Source: JAJTHY01 sp964458795 (GTDB lineage: Bacteria; Pseudomonadota; Alphaproteobacteria; Rickettsiales; Midichloriaceae). From it: a DNA stretch of 16,236 bases. Shown one piece after another: positions 1 through 7,703 of this stretch. The DNA is taken from assembly GCA_964458795.1 (NCBI GenBank), contig CAYWJW010000035.1:1-16236 (forward strand), read 5' to 3'. The notes beneath the pieces were generated by a model. That model was not told the DNA's origin. It did no database searches and saw only the letters and a list, made by a program, of their open reading frames with translations. The first letter of the stretch is position 1. The number at the start of each line of letters is the position of its first letter. Position numbers and translations under genes: made by a program.

Positions 1-43
1 GCTAGATTAAAATCTCATCTTTTTGCTTAAGACATAGTTGATA

Positions 44-99
44 TTTATTAGTATAATCTGCAATTTTAGCCAATAGAAGTCCCTGAACAAAATATTTTT
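44..99 (-). promoter_or_regulatory. Conserved intergenic element, copy 1 (candidate promoter/operator)
   Basis: Read on the minus strand this holds AAATATTTT (97-89), six bases, GGACTTCTATTG (82-71), fifteen bases, then TATACT (55-50). The same blocks with the same spacing occur at 2055-2110, 5504-5558 and 14508-14555. It begins inside the stop codon of the 577-aa gene. TATACT fits a -10 box; the -35 position holds the GGACTTC block rather than TTGACA, so an activator or alternative sigma factor is possible. It would drive a minus-strand gene beyond the left edge. The repeated pattern is directly visible; promoter function is inference. Confidence 0.6.
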
Positions 100-1831
100 A
101 GCGGCCCCTACCCCCTCCTTGATTCTTCCCAGCATTTACCGTTTTCTGCCAGTCTTGCTCTTCATTAGTAGGTCCCTGATTTTGTATTTCAGCTGATTGC
201 ACCGCTTGTTTTGCTACTTCAAGAACTTGTGGATTTACACCCTCTACTCCCTGCTGCGCGGACTTAGATGCTATTACTTTAGCAGCATCCGAAGCTGGAT
301 TAATTGGATCAATAGGTGCTGGTGATGGCGAAAACATATTACCAATTACCTTTGTTGGGTTATTAAAAAAGCGCTCTATAGGTCCCATCGTATGTTCTAA
401 CATAACTTGCTTCAAATTTTGAATCCCTTTATCAGCAGCTCTGTTATCAACTGATCCAGCCAAATGCGATAGTTTAGTAGCAAAATCATTAATTTCATCT
501 TTATTCTTAAAATCAAGCGACAATGCCAAACTATCAAGTTCTTTTGGGGTTAAATGATTGAGATTACTCAATAACTCCGCATGTTCGGGTTTTGCAATAT
601 GGGCCAAATCCAAACCTTCAAGTTCTTTTACACTCTGCATAATATAAGTTAACTTTGGCAATAACGGAGCTTTCTCCTCCCCTTCGTTGGCAGCTTTATG
701 CACAATATCTATAACACCTGGATTATTAAGAAACAACAGTCTGTTATAGGGCAGATTATTATCACTCTCAAGTCCATCACCACTTAATTCAAGCAATGCC
801 AAAGAATCTATATTTGCACTATTATAAAGCTTTATCATTTTCTCCTTATCTTGATTCATAACAGCTAAAGCCGAACGAGCACTCATATCAAAGTCAGGCA
901 AGTCCTTCACTTTATCAATAAATTTGGAGAAAGCTTCCATGTCAGCAAGACCAGACGCTTGAGCTATCGACCTACTATCAATGCTATTAATTTCAATGGC
1001 AGGATTATTTACCAGCTTTTCAAAAAGCTCTAGTTGATTAAAGAATAAAGCCAGATTACAGAACTGAGACTGATTCCTTTGTAAATCGTTAGTATGTGCA
1101 TCTATATAATCAAAAAACTGTTTAGTTTTGGCAGGATCTGGTGGAGGACTTTGTAGATAGGAAGCATTCAATGTACCTTCTATACTTACTCCTTCCACCT
1201 CTACCAGATATTTAAAGATCTCAAAGTTAGCATCAGTCGGGTTTAACATACATGCTTTGAGCAATGAAGCATTATAGTTTTCATAGTCTGCAATTACATT
1301 AGGATTAAAATATGCTGCTTTCATATCTCCTAAAGATTTTTGAAATGATGCTAAATCTAGATTTGGTGATGAAATGATAAAGTTACACAGTTCAAGCATA
1401 TAGAAGTTCTGCCCTTCCGGCGTCATAGTAAGTTGGAAGTCTGGATAATTCTCTCTTATTACATTTATTACTTCAGTATTGAAGGCTGATACACTACCCT
1501 TAAGCGCGTTGATTCCACCTACTAAATCAACTACCAACTGAAATGAATCATTTGAATCTATACCCTCTTCTTCTCTAAAGTCTGGTTCATCTGAAACATA
1601 TTCTACAATATTCGCTGCATCATTAATAATCGCATCATTAAGTTCGTACATTAGAGCTACTTCTTGTCCTGCATACTGAGGATTATCCGCAGCAATCCTT
1701 TGTGCAATTGCCTGTGTTTCTGCAGCTAAATTTTTTGGATCAACTTCTTCAAGCCAAATATCCTCCTTTAGCTTTTCTTTTGCATCATTAATTAGCTGTT
1801 GTCTCTTTTGTTGCTCTGATTGTTCCTGCAT
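98..1831 (-). CDS. Ankyrin-like helical repeat protein, single-module paralogue (effector candidate)
   Basis: I do not recognise this 577-aa protein as a named family. It is acidic in its N-terminal half, has no signal peptide or membrane segment, and is rich in paired helices resembling degenerate ankyrin repeats, for example NFEIFKYLVE (202-211) and ELFEKLVNNPAIEIN (268-282). Most of it (about 10-510) aligns by eye with the second module of the protein encoded at 2111-5443, including NRLLFLNNP (363-371) and the LTYI/LEGLD region (394-408). Compared with that module it lacks about 43 residues, one repeat, after EIN (282). The C-terminus is a low-complexity tail ending GGGRGR. The ATG at 1831 has a strong Shine-Dalgarno GGAGGAGG just upstream. 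Copy 2 of the conserved element lies about 225 bases upstream. Intracellular effector or scaffold is inference from repeat type and lineage; the enzyme role, if any, is unknown. Confidence 0.85.
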   Translation of the reverse strand: MQEQSEQQKRQQLINDAKEKLKEDIWLEEVDPKNLAAETQAIAQRIAADNPQYAGQEVALMYELNDAIINDAANIVEYVSDEPDFREEEGIDSNDSFQLVVDLVGGINALKGSVSAFNTEVINVIRENYPDFQLTMTPEGQNFYMLELCNFIISSPNLDLASFQKSLGDMKAAYFNPNVIADYENYNASLLKACMLNPTDANFEIFKYLVEVEGVSIEGTLNASYLQSPPPDPAKTKQFFDYIDAHTNDLQRNQSQFCNLALFFNQLELFEKLVNNPAIEINSIDSRSIAQASGLADMEAFSKFIDKVKDLPDFDMSARSALAVMNQDKEKMIKLYNSANIDSLALLELSGDGLESDNNLPYNRLLFLNNPGVIDIVHKAANEGEEKAPLLPKLTYIMQSVKELEGLDLAHIAKPEHAELLSNLNHLTPKELDSLALSLDFKNKDEINDFATKLSHLAGSVDNRAADKGIQNLKQVMLEHTMGPIERFFNNPTKVIGNMFSPSPAPIDPINPASDAAKVIASKSAQQGVEGVNPQVLEVAKQAVQSAEIQNQGPTNEEQDWQKTVNAGKNQGGGRGR

Positions 1832-1862
1832 AACATCCTCCTCCCAATATTATAAGATTACT

Positions 1863-1886
1863 ATTTAAAGATTAATAAATGGTTAA
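1863..1886 (-). repeat. Shared 5' leader block, copy 1
   Basis: On the minus strand this 24-base block reads TTAACCATTTATTAAT, one variable base, TTTAAAT. It matches 23 of 24 bases with the block at 5481-5504 and lies 31 bases upstream of the 577-aa gene start. The partner block lies 37 bases upstream of the 1110-aa gene start. This shows the paralogues were duplicated together with their leaders, or that the leader is under shared constraint. Confidence 0.7.
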
Positions 1887-2054
1887 TAAGCTCTGTTCTC
1901 ATGAGTTATATATATTTTATTTTTTACCTGTTTTAACAGGTGGGGACTGCATATTTCCTCACTTTTATTTTCAAATAACAGGTGGAAACAGGGGGTTTCC
2001 TGGGTTTAAGGATTTTACAAGGACCAAAGCACAGCGCAGCTCTCCTATCTTATA
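1887..2054 (-). other. Extra leader segment with dyads between conserved element and shared leader block
   Basis: In the paralogous gene at 5443 the element's -10 box is 4 bases from the shared leader block; here about 170 bases separate them. This stretch holds a perfect-armed dyad ACCTGTT-TT-AACAGGT (1926-1941), a second TAACAGGTGG (1976-1985) that repeats the one at 1934-1943, and a hairpin GGAAAC-AGGGG-GTTTCC (1984-2000). AGCTCT occurs at both edges (1889-1894, 2038-2043), weakly suggesting an insertion with target duplication. I see no credible gene here. Confidence 0.45.
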
Positions 2055-2110
2055 TTTATTAGTATACTTGACTCACTAGTGGCAATGGAAGTCCTCAAGT
2101 AAAATATTTT
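2055..2110 (-). promoter_or_regulatory. Conserved intergenic element, copy 2 (candidate promoter/operator)
   Basis: Minus-strand blocks: AAATATTTT (2109-2101), six bases, GGACTTCCATTG (2094-2083), sixteen bases, TATACT (2066-2061). It starts immediately after the TGA stop of the 1110-aa gene and points toward the 577-aa gene. If TATACT is a -10 box, transcription would start near 2054 and give an approximately 220-base leader. Spacing matches the other copies exactly up to GGACTTCC. Confidence 0.65.
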
Positions 2111-5100
2111 TCAACGCTCTTTGCTATCACTTCCTATGCTCGCCTCACTAGCTAACACTTTGCCTGTATGACTAACATTTTTCTCTTTTTTTGTTATCTT
2201 TTTGGCAGGGCTCACTTCTTGACCTTTAGCTATGTCTTTCCAATTTTTTTTTTGATCATCATCGCTTACTATTTGTTCTACATGAGTTGTGGCCTTAGGT
2301 TTAGATGTAGCATGACGCCTTGCCCTTTTAACAGCTTCATTTGTCGCTTCTAAGTCTGGTGTCATCGATTGTTCTACTACTTTTGTTTTATATAATGGGG
2401 TTTCGGTTTTAACTGGTGCATTCATTTTCTGACTTTCTTGTTTTACCATACCTATAAATTCACTATGCATTATTCTCTTATCTTGCTTCGAGCCTTTATA
2501 GCTGTCTTCAGAAAAATATGAAACTGGCTTAACTGGATCAGTAGGCTTAGCTGGGTAAAAAATATCGCTAGCCAATTTTATTGGAGCTGTGAACAGCTTG
2601 GTAAAAAACCAAACTATAGGGTTCATATCTCTTTCTCTATCCACAGTTTTCATAACTGTTTCTAACTCATTAATACCATTCATTGCATCAAGGGAATTAT
2701 GAGGAAATTTTTCAACTAAGTGTCCTAAGTTATCACAAAACTTTTTAATCTCTGTCTCACCCTTTATATTCAAAGATAATGTTAACCCTTCAAGAGTCTT
2801 AACATCTAAGCCGCTAAGTTGCTTTAGTAACTCCACATGTTCTTCCTTAGAAATTTTATAAAAGTCTAAGCCTTCAAGATCTCTTACACACTCTAGAATA
2901 TAAGTTAACTTTGCTACCTGTGGCATCCCCGGAACTGGCTTATCCGGATTGCTAATTTTGTTATAGCTTTTATGTACAATATCTATTGCACTTGGCTCAT
3001 TAAGAAATAACAACCTATTATAAGCCAAGCTATCATCGATACCGAACTGTTGCACAAAGTTAGAAGACAGCACCTCAAATGAATTTAAAGTTGCATTATT
3101 ATAAAGTGTTATAATCTTTGCCTTGTCATTCTTCCTTATTTCTGGATTTTTGTCGGTAGCTATCATCATACTCGTTAAAGCTGTTTGAGCAGCTAAAGCA
3201 AAATTGGAATAACCCTTTAGTTTATCAATAAACAAAGAGAAACTTTCAGGATCAGTATACTTTAAGGCTTGCCCTATAATCCTAGGATCTTCAATATCAA
3301 TTCCTCCAGTTTCGCGCTCATTAAATCTATCACTTGTAAGAAAAGCCTTCATAATCTCTGGTCTCTTACTACTCATAAAAATTCCTTCAAATGGCAACTT
3401 TTGCCGCTCTCCATATTGATTAATTTCTATAGCAGGATTGTTAAGCAAGTCTTCAAAAAGCTTTTGTTGATTAAAGAATAAAGCCAGGTTAAAGAGCTGG
3501 CATTTGTTCTTCTCATCCATGGTAGGAGTATGCTCATCTATAAATTCTAAAAACTTCTTAGTTTTAGCTGGATCCGGAATCTCCCCCTTCTGCGGATCTA
3601 GTTCTGTAGAAACAGCATTTAAGGTATCTATTATATTCGCTTTTCCCTCTTTAATAAGATATTTGAAGATTTCAAAGTTTTGATCTGTTGGGTTTAGCAA
3701 ACAAGATTTAAGCAATGACTTATAATCATTTTCTTGCTTCACAATACCATTAGGATCAAAGCCAATTTTTTCTAAATTACTTAAGAGCTCTTTGAATACT
3801 CCTAACTCCAACTTATCTGGTGATTGGATAAGAGCAGATAAGTTTGTCATGTATAGCTTTTGTTCAGCTTCAGATATCTTAAGATTAGCATTTGTGCGCT
3901 CTCCAACAAGTTCAGCAAACAGATCAGTTGCTCGCTTTTTATTTACTCGTCTAATAGCAAGAACTCCTTCGTTAACTAAATCATTCAGATCGAACTCAAT
4001 GTCTGAAGGATTTATATTAATTCCAGGGTAGGCGTTGTCTTTTGCTATTCTAGTTGCAATGACTTTCATTTTTTTATTAGCTTCCACAGGAGACATTCCA
4101 TTTTTGTAATCCTGAATCAGCTGCTCTTTTGCCTCGTTAACTTCATAAGCTATTCTAAATTCACTTAATTTTTCTGGAAGACCGGGGCTCGTAAACAATG
4201 CAATTGGATTAAGAGTCTCTATAGGCTTTAACCCCGCGAATTTAGCTTGCTTAGGACCTTTATATAACTCAGTCATTAAGCCTTTCAGCCTATTAATTAC
4301 CTCAGGTTTGGCCCCTAATTCACTTAAGCTGACACAAAAATCTTCAATTTTATTATCTCCTTCAATATTTAAAGATAATAAAAGCTCTGATAGATCACGG
4401 TCGCTTAACCCACCTATATCACTCATTAGTGCCACATGCTCTTCTTTTGCAATATGCTTTAAGTCCAATCCTTTAGCTTTTAGATCTCTCACACATTCCA
4501 AGAGATACAACGTTTTTGGTAGCTCCATATCCTCTACATCTGAAGCTTGCAGAATCCATCTTAAAGCTGTAGGGTTGTTGAGAAATAGCAACATAATATA
4601 TACACTTTTAGAATCTTCAGGCATGAAAGCTGCTTGCACTACTCCTCTATTAGAAATAGCTTCGAGAGAATCAATTTTTGCAGTGCTATATAGCTTTATG
4701 TATTTATCTTCGTATTGTTTATCAGTTAGTGGAGTTGCTGTTATAGCATTATTAGCCTCCCTGTTAAAGTTTCTATATTTAGGCAACTTATCTGGTGATA
4801 ACGCTAAATTAAATGTCTCGGGGGTGGTTTTAAATATATATTCAAACAGCATTCTTTCAGGAATTTCTCTAACATCTTCTCCTATAACCTTCTTCCCAGC
4901 TTCTGCAAATCTTTTACTTTCAATAAAGAGCTTTGCAATATCTGGACGCCCTTCGTGCATTACGATGTCTTCAATTGGTAAAGCGTGCCGTTGACCTTCA
5001 CTGTCTATTTTTATAATTGGATTATTTAATAATTTTTTGAAAAGCTCTGTATGGTTAAAAAACAAAACTATATTAAAAAACTGGAACTTATTTTTTTGCT

Positions 5101-5443
5101 CATCGGTAGTATTAACATCTATAAAGTTCAAAAATTTTTTAATTTCCTCAGGGTGCGAAGGATAGTTTTGGGTATCCCACTTAGTAGTATCTGCACTTAG
5201 TTGATCTTCTATTTGTACTATTTTTTCTTCAACTAAATATTTAAATATTTCAAAATTTTGCTCTGTAGGGTTCAGCATACAGGCACCAAGTAGTGAGTTA
5301 TATGGGTTACTGTCCCCTGGAATATACACATATCCAGGATCTAACCCCTCAGCTATAGCTTGCTTTAAAGCTGCTTTAAAACTTTCCAAGCTTAAATCAT
5401 TTTTACCTATAAGATCTGTTAGTGTTTTTAGTTTATCTTGCAT
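2111..5443 (-). CDS. Two-module ankyrin-like helical repeat protein (effector candidate)
   Basis: This encodes 1110 aa from the ATG at 5443, which is preceded by GAGAGGTAGG and shares the ATGTTATGCA start context of the 577-aa paralogue; an in-frame ATG at 5467 would add eight residues without a good ribosome site. I do not recognise a named family. It contains two diverged copies of the module also found in the neighbouring protein: module A about 1-420 and module B about 425-975. Landmarks occur twice: NFEIFKYL (about 63 and 589), a LFFN...LNNP segment (about 128 and 655), LLFLNNP/LLFLNEP (about 286 and 811) and EEHV (about 334 and 867). Module B also keeps the N-terminal subdomain of the 577-aa protein, absent from module A. 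The last 130 residues are Lys/Ser-rich and probably disordered. No signal peptide or transmembrane segment is seen. A secreted host-interacting protein is a reasonable inference, not shown. Confidence 0.85.
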   Translation of the reverse strand: MQDKLKTLTDLIGKNDLSLESFKAALKQAIAEGLDPGYVYIPGDSNPYNSLLGACMLNPTEQNFEIFKYLVEEKIVQIEDQLSADTTKWDTQNYPSHPEEIKKFLNFIDVNTTDEQKNKFQFFNIVLFFNHTELFKKLLNNPIIKIDSEGQRHALPIEDIVMHEGRPDIAKLFIESKRFAEAGKKVIGEDVREIPERMLFEYIFKTTPETFNLALSPDKLPKYRNFNREANNAITATPLTDKQYEDKYIKLYSTAKIDSLEAISNRGVVQAAFMPEDSKSVYIMLLFLNNPTALRWILQASDVEDMELPKTLYLLECVRDLKAKGLDLKHIAKEEHVALMSDIGGLSDRDLSELLLSLNIEGDNKIEDFCVSLSELGAKPEVINRLKGLMTELYKGPKQAKFAGLKPIETLNPIALFTSPGLPEKLSEFRIAYEVNEAKEQLIQDYKNGMSPVEANKKMKVIATRIAKDNAYPGININPSDIEFDLNDLVNEGVLAIRRVNKKRATDLFAELVGERTNANLKISEAEQKLYMTNLSALIQSPDKLELGVFKELLSNLEKIGFDPNGIVKQENDYKSLLKSCLLNPTDQNFEIFKYLIKEGKANIIDTLNAVSTELDPQKGEIPDPAKTKKFLEFIDEHTPTMDEKNKCQLFNLALFFNQQKLFEDLLNNPAIEINQYGERQKLPFEGIFMSSKRPEIMKAFLTSDRFNERETGGIDIEDPRIIGQALKYTDPESFSLFIDKLKGYSNFALAAQTALTSMMIATDKNPEIRKNDKAKIITLYNNATLNSFEVLSSNFVQQFGIDDSLAYNRLLFLNEPSAIDIVHKSYNKISNPDKPVPGMPQVAKLTYILECVRDLEGLDFYKISKEEHVELLKQLSGLDVKTLEGLTLSLNIKGETEIKKFCDNLGHLVEKFPHNSLDAMNGINELETVMKTVDRERDMNPIVWFFTKLFTAPIKLASDIFYPAKPTDPVKPVSYFSEDSYKGSKQDKRIMHSEFIGMVKQESQKMNAPVKTETPLYKTKVVEQSMTPDLEATNEAVKRARRHATSKPKATTHVEQIVSDDDQKKNWKDIAKGQEVSPAKKITKKEKNVSHTGKVLASEASIGSDSKER

Positions 5444-5480
5444 AACATACCTACCTCTCACTCTCATTAATTAAGTTATC

Positions 5481-5504
5481 ATTTAAACATTAATAAATGG
5501 TTAA
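5481..5504 (-). repeat. Shared 5' leader block, copy 2
   Basis: Partner of 1863-1886, differing at one of 24 bases. Here it directly follows the -10-like box of the conserved element, so the inferred transcription start would fall near its upstream end and the block would be the start of the mRNA leader of the 1110-aa protein. Confidence 0.7.
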
Positions 5505-5558
5505 TTATAGTATAGTTGACTGGCTATAGACAATGGAAGTCCCTAAACGAAATATTTT
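5504..5558 (-). promoter_or_regulatory. Conserved intergenic element, copy 3 (candidate promoter of the 1110-aa gene)
   Basis: Minus-strand blocks: AAATATTTC (5557-5549), six bases, GGACTTCCATTG (5542-5531), sixteen bases, TATACT (5514-5509), immediately followed by a possible alternative -10 TATAAT (5509-5504). Within it TTGTCT (5533-5528) sits 18 bases from TATAAT, a passable sigma70 arrangement. The predicted mRNA leader to the ATG at 5443 is about 58 bases. Of the four copies this one has the most convincing promoter position. Confidence 0.65.
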
Positions 5559-5569
5559 ATCTCTTTGAA

Positions 5570-5587
5570 AGCCGCATATATACGGCT
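5570..5587 (-). terminator. Weak hairpin after trmFO
   Basis: AGCCG and CGGCT form a five-pair stem around an eight-base AT-rich loop, 27 bases past the trmFO stop. No run of T follows on the minus strand, so this is at best a weak terminator or processing site. Confidence 0.25.
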
Positions 5588-5613
5588 ATGCATTATACTT
5601 AGCAAAAGAAATT

Positions 5614-6936
5614 TTAAAATTTTAATTCCGGCAACACCAAGTCCAAAGATTTTAGAGCTCGCTCTGATAATAAGCGTTTTTTATCATCACCTTTGGCCTT
5701 TGTTTCAATCTCTGGAAATAGTCCGAAGTTGATGTTCATTGGCTGGAAGGTATTGGAATCAGCGCCATCTGTAATGTGGTTCAGCAATGCGCCAAGAGCA
5801 GTTTCGCTTGGCACGTGGGGCATAGCACGCTCTTTGACTTCAAAAGCCGTCATGATACCTGCGAGCATCCCAATTGCTGCACTTTCAAGATATCCTTCTA
5901 CACCAGTAATTTGGCCGGCCATGCGAACATTGCTGCAGTTTTTTAAGCGCAAGCTATGAGTTAACACCTTGGGGCTATTTATGAAAGTATTGCGATGTAG
6001 GCCGCCAAGACGCGCAAATTCAGCATTTTGCAAACCGGGAATCTTGCGAAACACAACTTGCTGCTCCCCATATTTCAACTTCGTTTGAAAGCCTACCATG
6101 TTATATAATGTGCCAAGCTTGTTATCCTGCCGCAACTGTACAACTGCATGTGCACGTTTACCTGTTCTTGGATCTGTGAGCCCTACTGGCTTCATCGGAC
6201 CAAATCTTAAAACATCTTTGCCGCGCTCCGCCATTACTTCAACTGGCAAACAACCATTAAAATATGGAGTGTTAAGTTCCCATTCTTTGAATGAAAGTTT
6301 TTCACCATCCAGTAACGATTGTACGAAGCCTTCATACTCTTCGCGATTCATTGGGCAATTTATATAGTCTTTTCCATCACCTTTATCATAGCGTGATTGC
6401 ATCCAAGCAATGTTGAAATCTATGCTGTCTTTATGAATAATAGGGGCTATAGCATCGAAAAATGCTAGGTATTCAAACCCCATGATGCTCTTTAATTCTT
6501 CCGAGATCGCATCGCTGGTAAGTGGGCCACTCGCAAGTACCACTGGAATATGCTTTGGTATAGTGGTTACTTCTTCACGCACTATATTAACATTTGGATG
6601 GTTTGTTAAAGCCTCTTCTACTGCTGCTGAAAAGGCATGCCTATCCACTGCAAGTGCAGATCCCGCCGGCACTCTGTGTTTGTCTGCACAGCTCATGATA
6701 AGAGAATTTAATTTTCTCATCTCCGCATGCAACAAACCTACAGCATTGTTTACATCATCTGAACGAAATGAGTTTGAGCACACAAGTTCTGCTAAGTTCG
6801 TAGTGATATGAGCAGGTGTACTTTTTACTCCTCGCATTTCATAAAGGTCTACCTTAACACCTCTATTTGCCAACTGCCATGCTGCTTCACTACCAGCTAA
6901 CCCTCCTCCTACCACAATAGCTTGAGCCTGATGCAT
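5614..6936 (-). CDS. trmFO: tRNA (uracil-54-C5)-methyltransferase, folate/FAD-dependent
   Basis: TrmFO uses methylenetetrahydrofolate and FADH2 to make ribothymidine at position 54 of the tRNA T-loop. The protein shows the N-terminal dinucleotide-binding motif GGGLAGSE (residues 10-17 from the chosen start), the family stretch LAELVCSNSFRSD with its conserved cysteine, and the C-terminal FAD-domain segment MAGQITGVEGYLESAAIG. Length of 440 aa is normal. An ATG at 6966 is in frame and would add ten residues, but the ATG at 6936 has GGAG five bases upstream and places the GGG motif at the usual distance from the N-terminus. It lies downstream of rplY on the same strand, separated by a palindromic repeat, and probably shares transcription with prs-rplY. 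Family assignment is secure; the role follows from family knowledge. Confidence 0.96.
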   Translation of the reverse strand: MHQAQAIVVGGGLAGSEAAWQLANRGVKVDLYEMRGVKSTPAHITTNLAELVCSNSFRSDDVNNAVGLLHAEMRKLNSLIMSCADKHRVPAGSALAVDRHAFSAAVEEALTNHPNVNIVREEVTTIPKHIPVVLASGPLTSDAISEELKSIMGFEYLAFFDAIAPIIHKDSIDFNIAWMQSRYDKGDGKDYINCPMNREEYEGFVQSLLDGEKLSFKEWELNTPYFNGCLPVEVMAERGKDVLRFGPMKPVGLTDPRTGKRAHAVVQLRQDNKLGTLYNMVGFQTKLKYGEQQVVFRKIPGLQNAEFARLGGLHRNTFINSPKVLTHSLRLKNCSNVRMAGQITGVEGYLESAAIGMLAGIMTAFEVKERAMPHVPSETALGALLNHITDGADSNTFQPMNINFGLFPEIETKAKGDDKKRLLSERALKSLDLVLPELKF

Positions 6937-6974
6937 TTTTACTCCATTAACTTGGAAAACCGGCATTATCGTAA

Positions 6975-7048
6975 GTCATGCTGAACTTGTTTTCGGCATC
7001 GCCTTACACTTCATTTTCTTAGTAGATCCTGAATGAGTTCAGAATGAC
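6975..7048. repeat. Palindromic intergenic repeat (Rickettsiales palindromic-element-like)
   Basis: The arm GTCATGCTGAACT (6975-6987) pairs with AGTTCAGAATGAC (7036-7048) with 12 of 13 complementary bases, and inner arms TTCGGCATC / GATCCTGAA extend the stem around a roughly 25-base loop. The wording GTCATxCTGAACT...TTCAGGATC is familiar from dispersed palindromic repeats in Rickettsia and other alphaproteobacteria. It sits between rplY and trmFO and would fold in mRNA, so it may cap or process transcripts. The trmFO upstream ATG at 6966 lies just beside it. Confidence 0.7.
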
Positions 7049-7051
7049 TAA

Positions 7052-7687
7052 TTAAGAAGCCGGAGTAGTTGCTGGTGTCGCAGTTGCTTCTTCTGCAGCT
7101 GCTACTGCTGGTTTTTCTTCCTCTTCAGTTCTACCAATAATGGTAAGTAATGTGAAGTTAGATGGATCAACAGGTTTTACACCTTCAGGAAGCTTAATAT
7201 CATTAATATGAACTATATGCCCAATTTCAAGATCCGCCAAATCGATCTCAATATGATGAGGGATGTTTGATGGATGGCATAGGAAATCCACCTTACGGCT
7301 AACTATGTTGGCAATACCACCTTTTTTCACACCTGGCGATTTATCTTCGTTGATAACACGAATTGTAATACCAACGCTTACCACGGTATCCTTACCGATT
7401 CTTAGAAAATCTATATGTACAGGCACATCAGAAACAGGGTGTATTTGTATCTCTTTCGCAATTGCTGAAATTGTTTTCTTGCCAGCAAGAATTTCCACCG
7501 GCCTGGTTTTTATACCACCCTTTTGATATTCCTTAACAAATTCATTTATAGATAGTGTCACCATTTCCGGAACATCTTTTCCACCATAAATTATTGCTGG
7601 AAGCCTTCCTTCTCTTCTAAGCGCCCTAGATGCACCACGGCCGGCACCATCTTTTATTTCAGCACTAAATTTAACTACTTCTGTCAT
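7052..7687 (-). CDS. rplY: 50S ribosomal protein L25/Ctc (long form)
   Basis: The protein binds 5S rRNA in the large subunit. At 211 aa it is the long, two-domain (CTC/TL5) form: an N-terminal L25 beta-barrel (about 1-95, with GRGASRALRREGRLPAIIYG near 16-35) and a C-terminal TL5-type domain (about 98-185, with FLCHPSNIPHHIEIDL-like sequence). An Ala/Thr/Glu-rich tail of about 25 residues ends it, as in other alphaproteobacterial L25 proteins. The start ATG has AAGGA about ten bases upstream. It begins 16 bases after the prs stop; the prs-rplY pairing is a common alphaproteobacterial order and implies co-transcription. Confidence 0.96.
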   Translation of the reverse strand: MTEVVKFSAEIKDGAGRGASRALRREGRLPAIIYGGKDVPEMVTLSINEFVKEYQKGGIKTRPVEILAGKKTISAIAKEIQIHPVSDVPVHIDFLRIGKDTVVSVGITIRVINEDKSPGVKKGGIANIVSRKVDFLCHPSNIPHHIEIDLADLEIGHIVHINDIKLPEGVKPVDPSNFTLLTIIGRTEEEEKPAVAAAEEATATPATTPAS

Positions 7688-7703
7688 ATTCTTACATTCC
7701 TTT

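Noticed and set aside
1879..2079. Plus-strand open frame of 66 codons
   Set aside because: It covers the leader dyads and conserved element copy 2, has no ribosome site and an unlikely composition; the minus-strand regulatory reading explains the region better.
4308..4994. Plus-strand open frame of 228 codons
   Set aside because: It is opposite the 1110-aa gene, whose module similarity to its paralogue proves the minus-strand frame; the plus-strand peptide is Ser/Leu-rich antisense translation.
44..5558. CRISPR array reading of the repeated elements
   Set aside because: Copies are kilobases apart, flanking genes, with no regular spacers.
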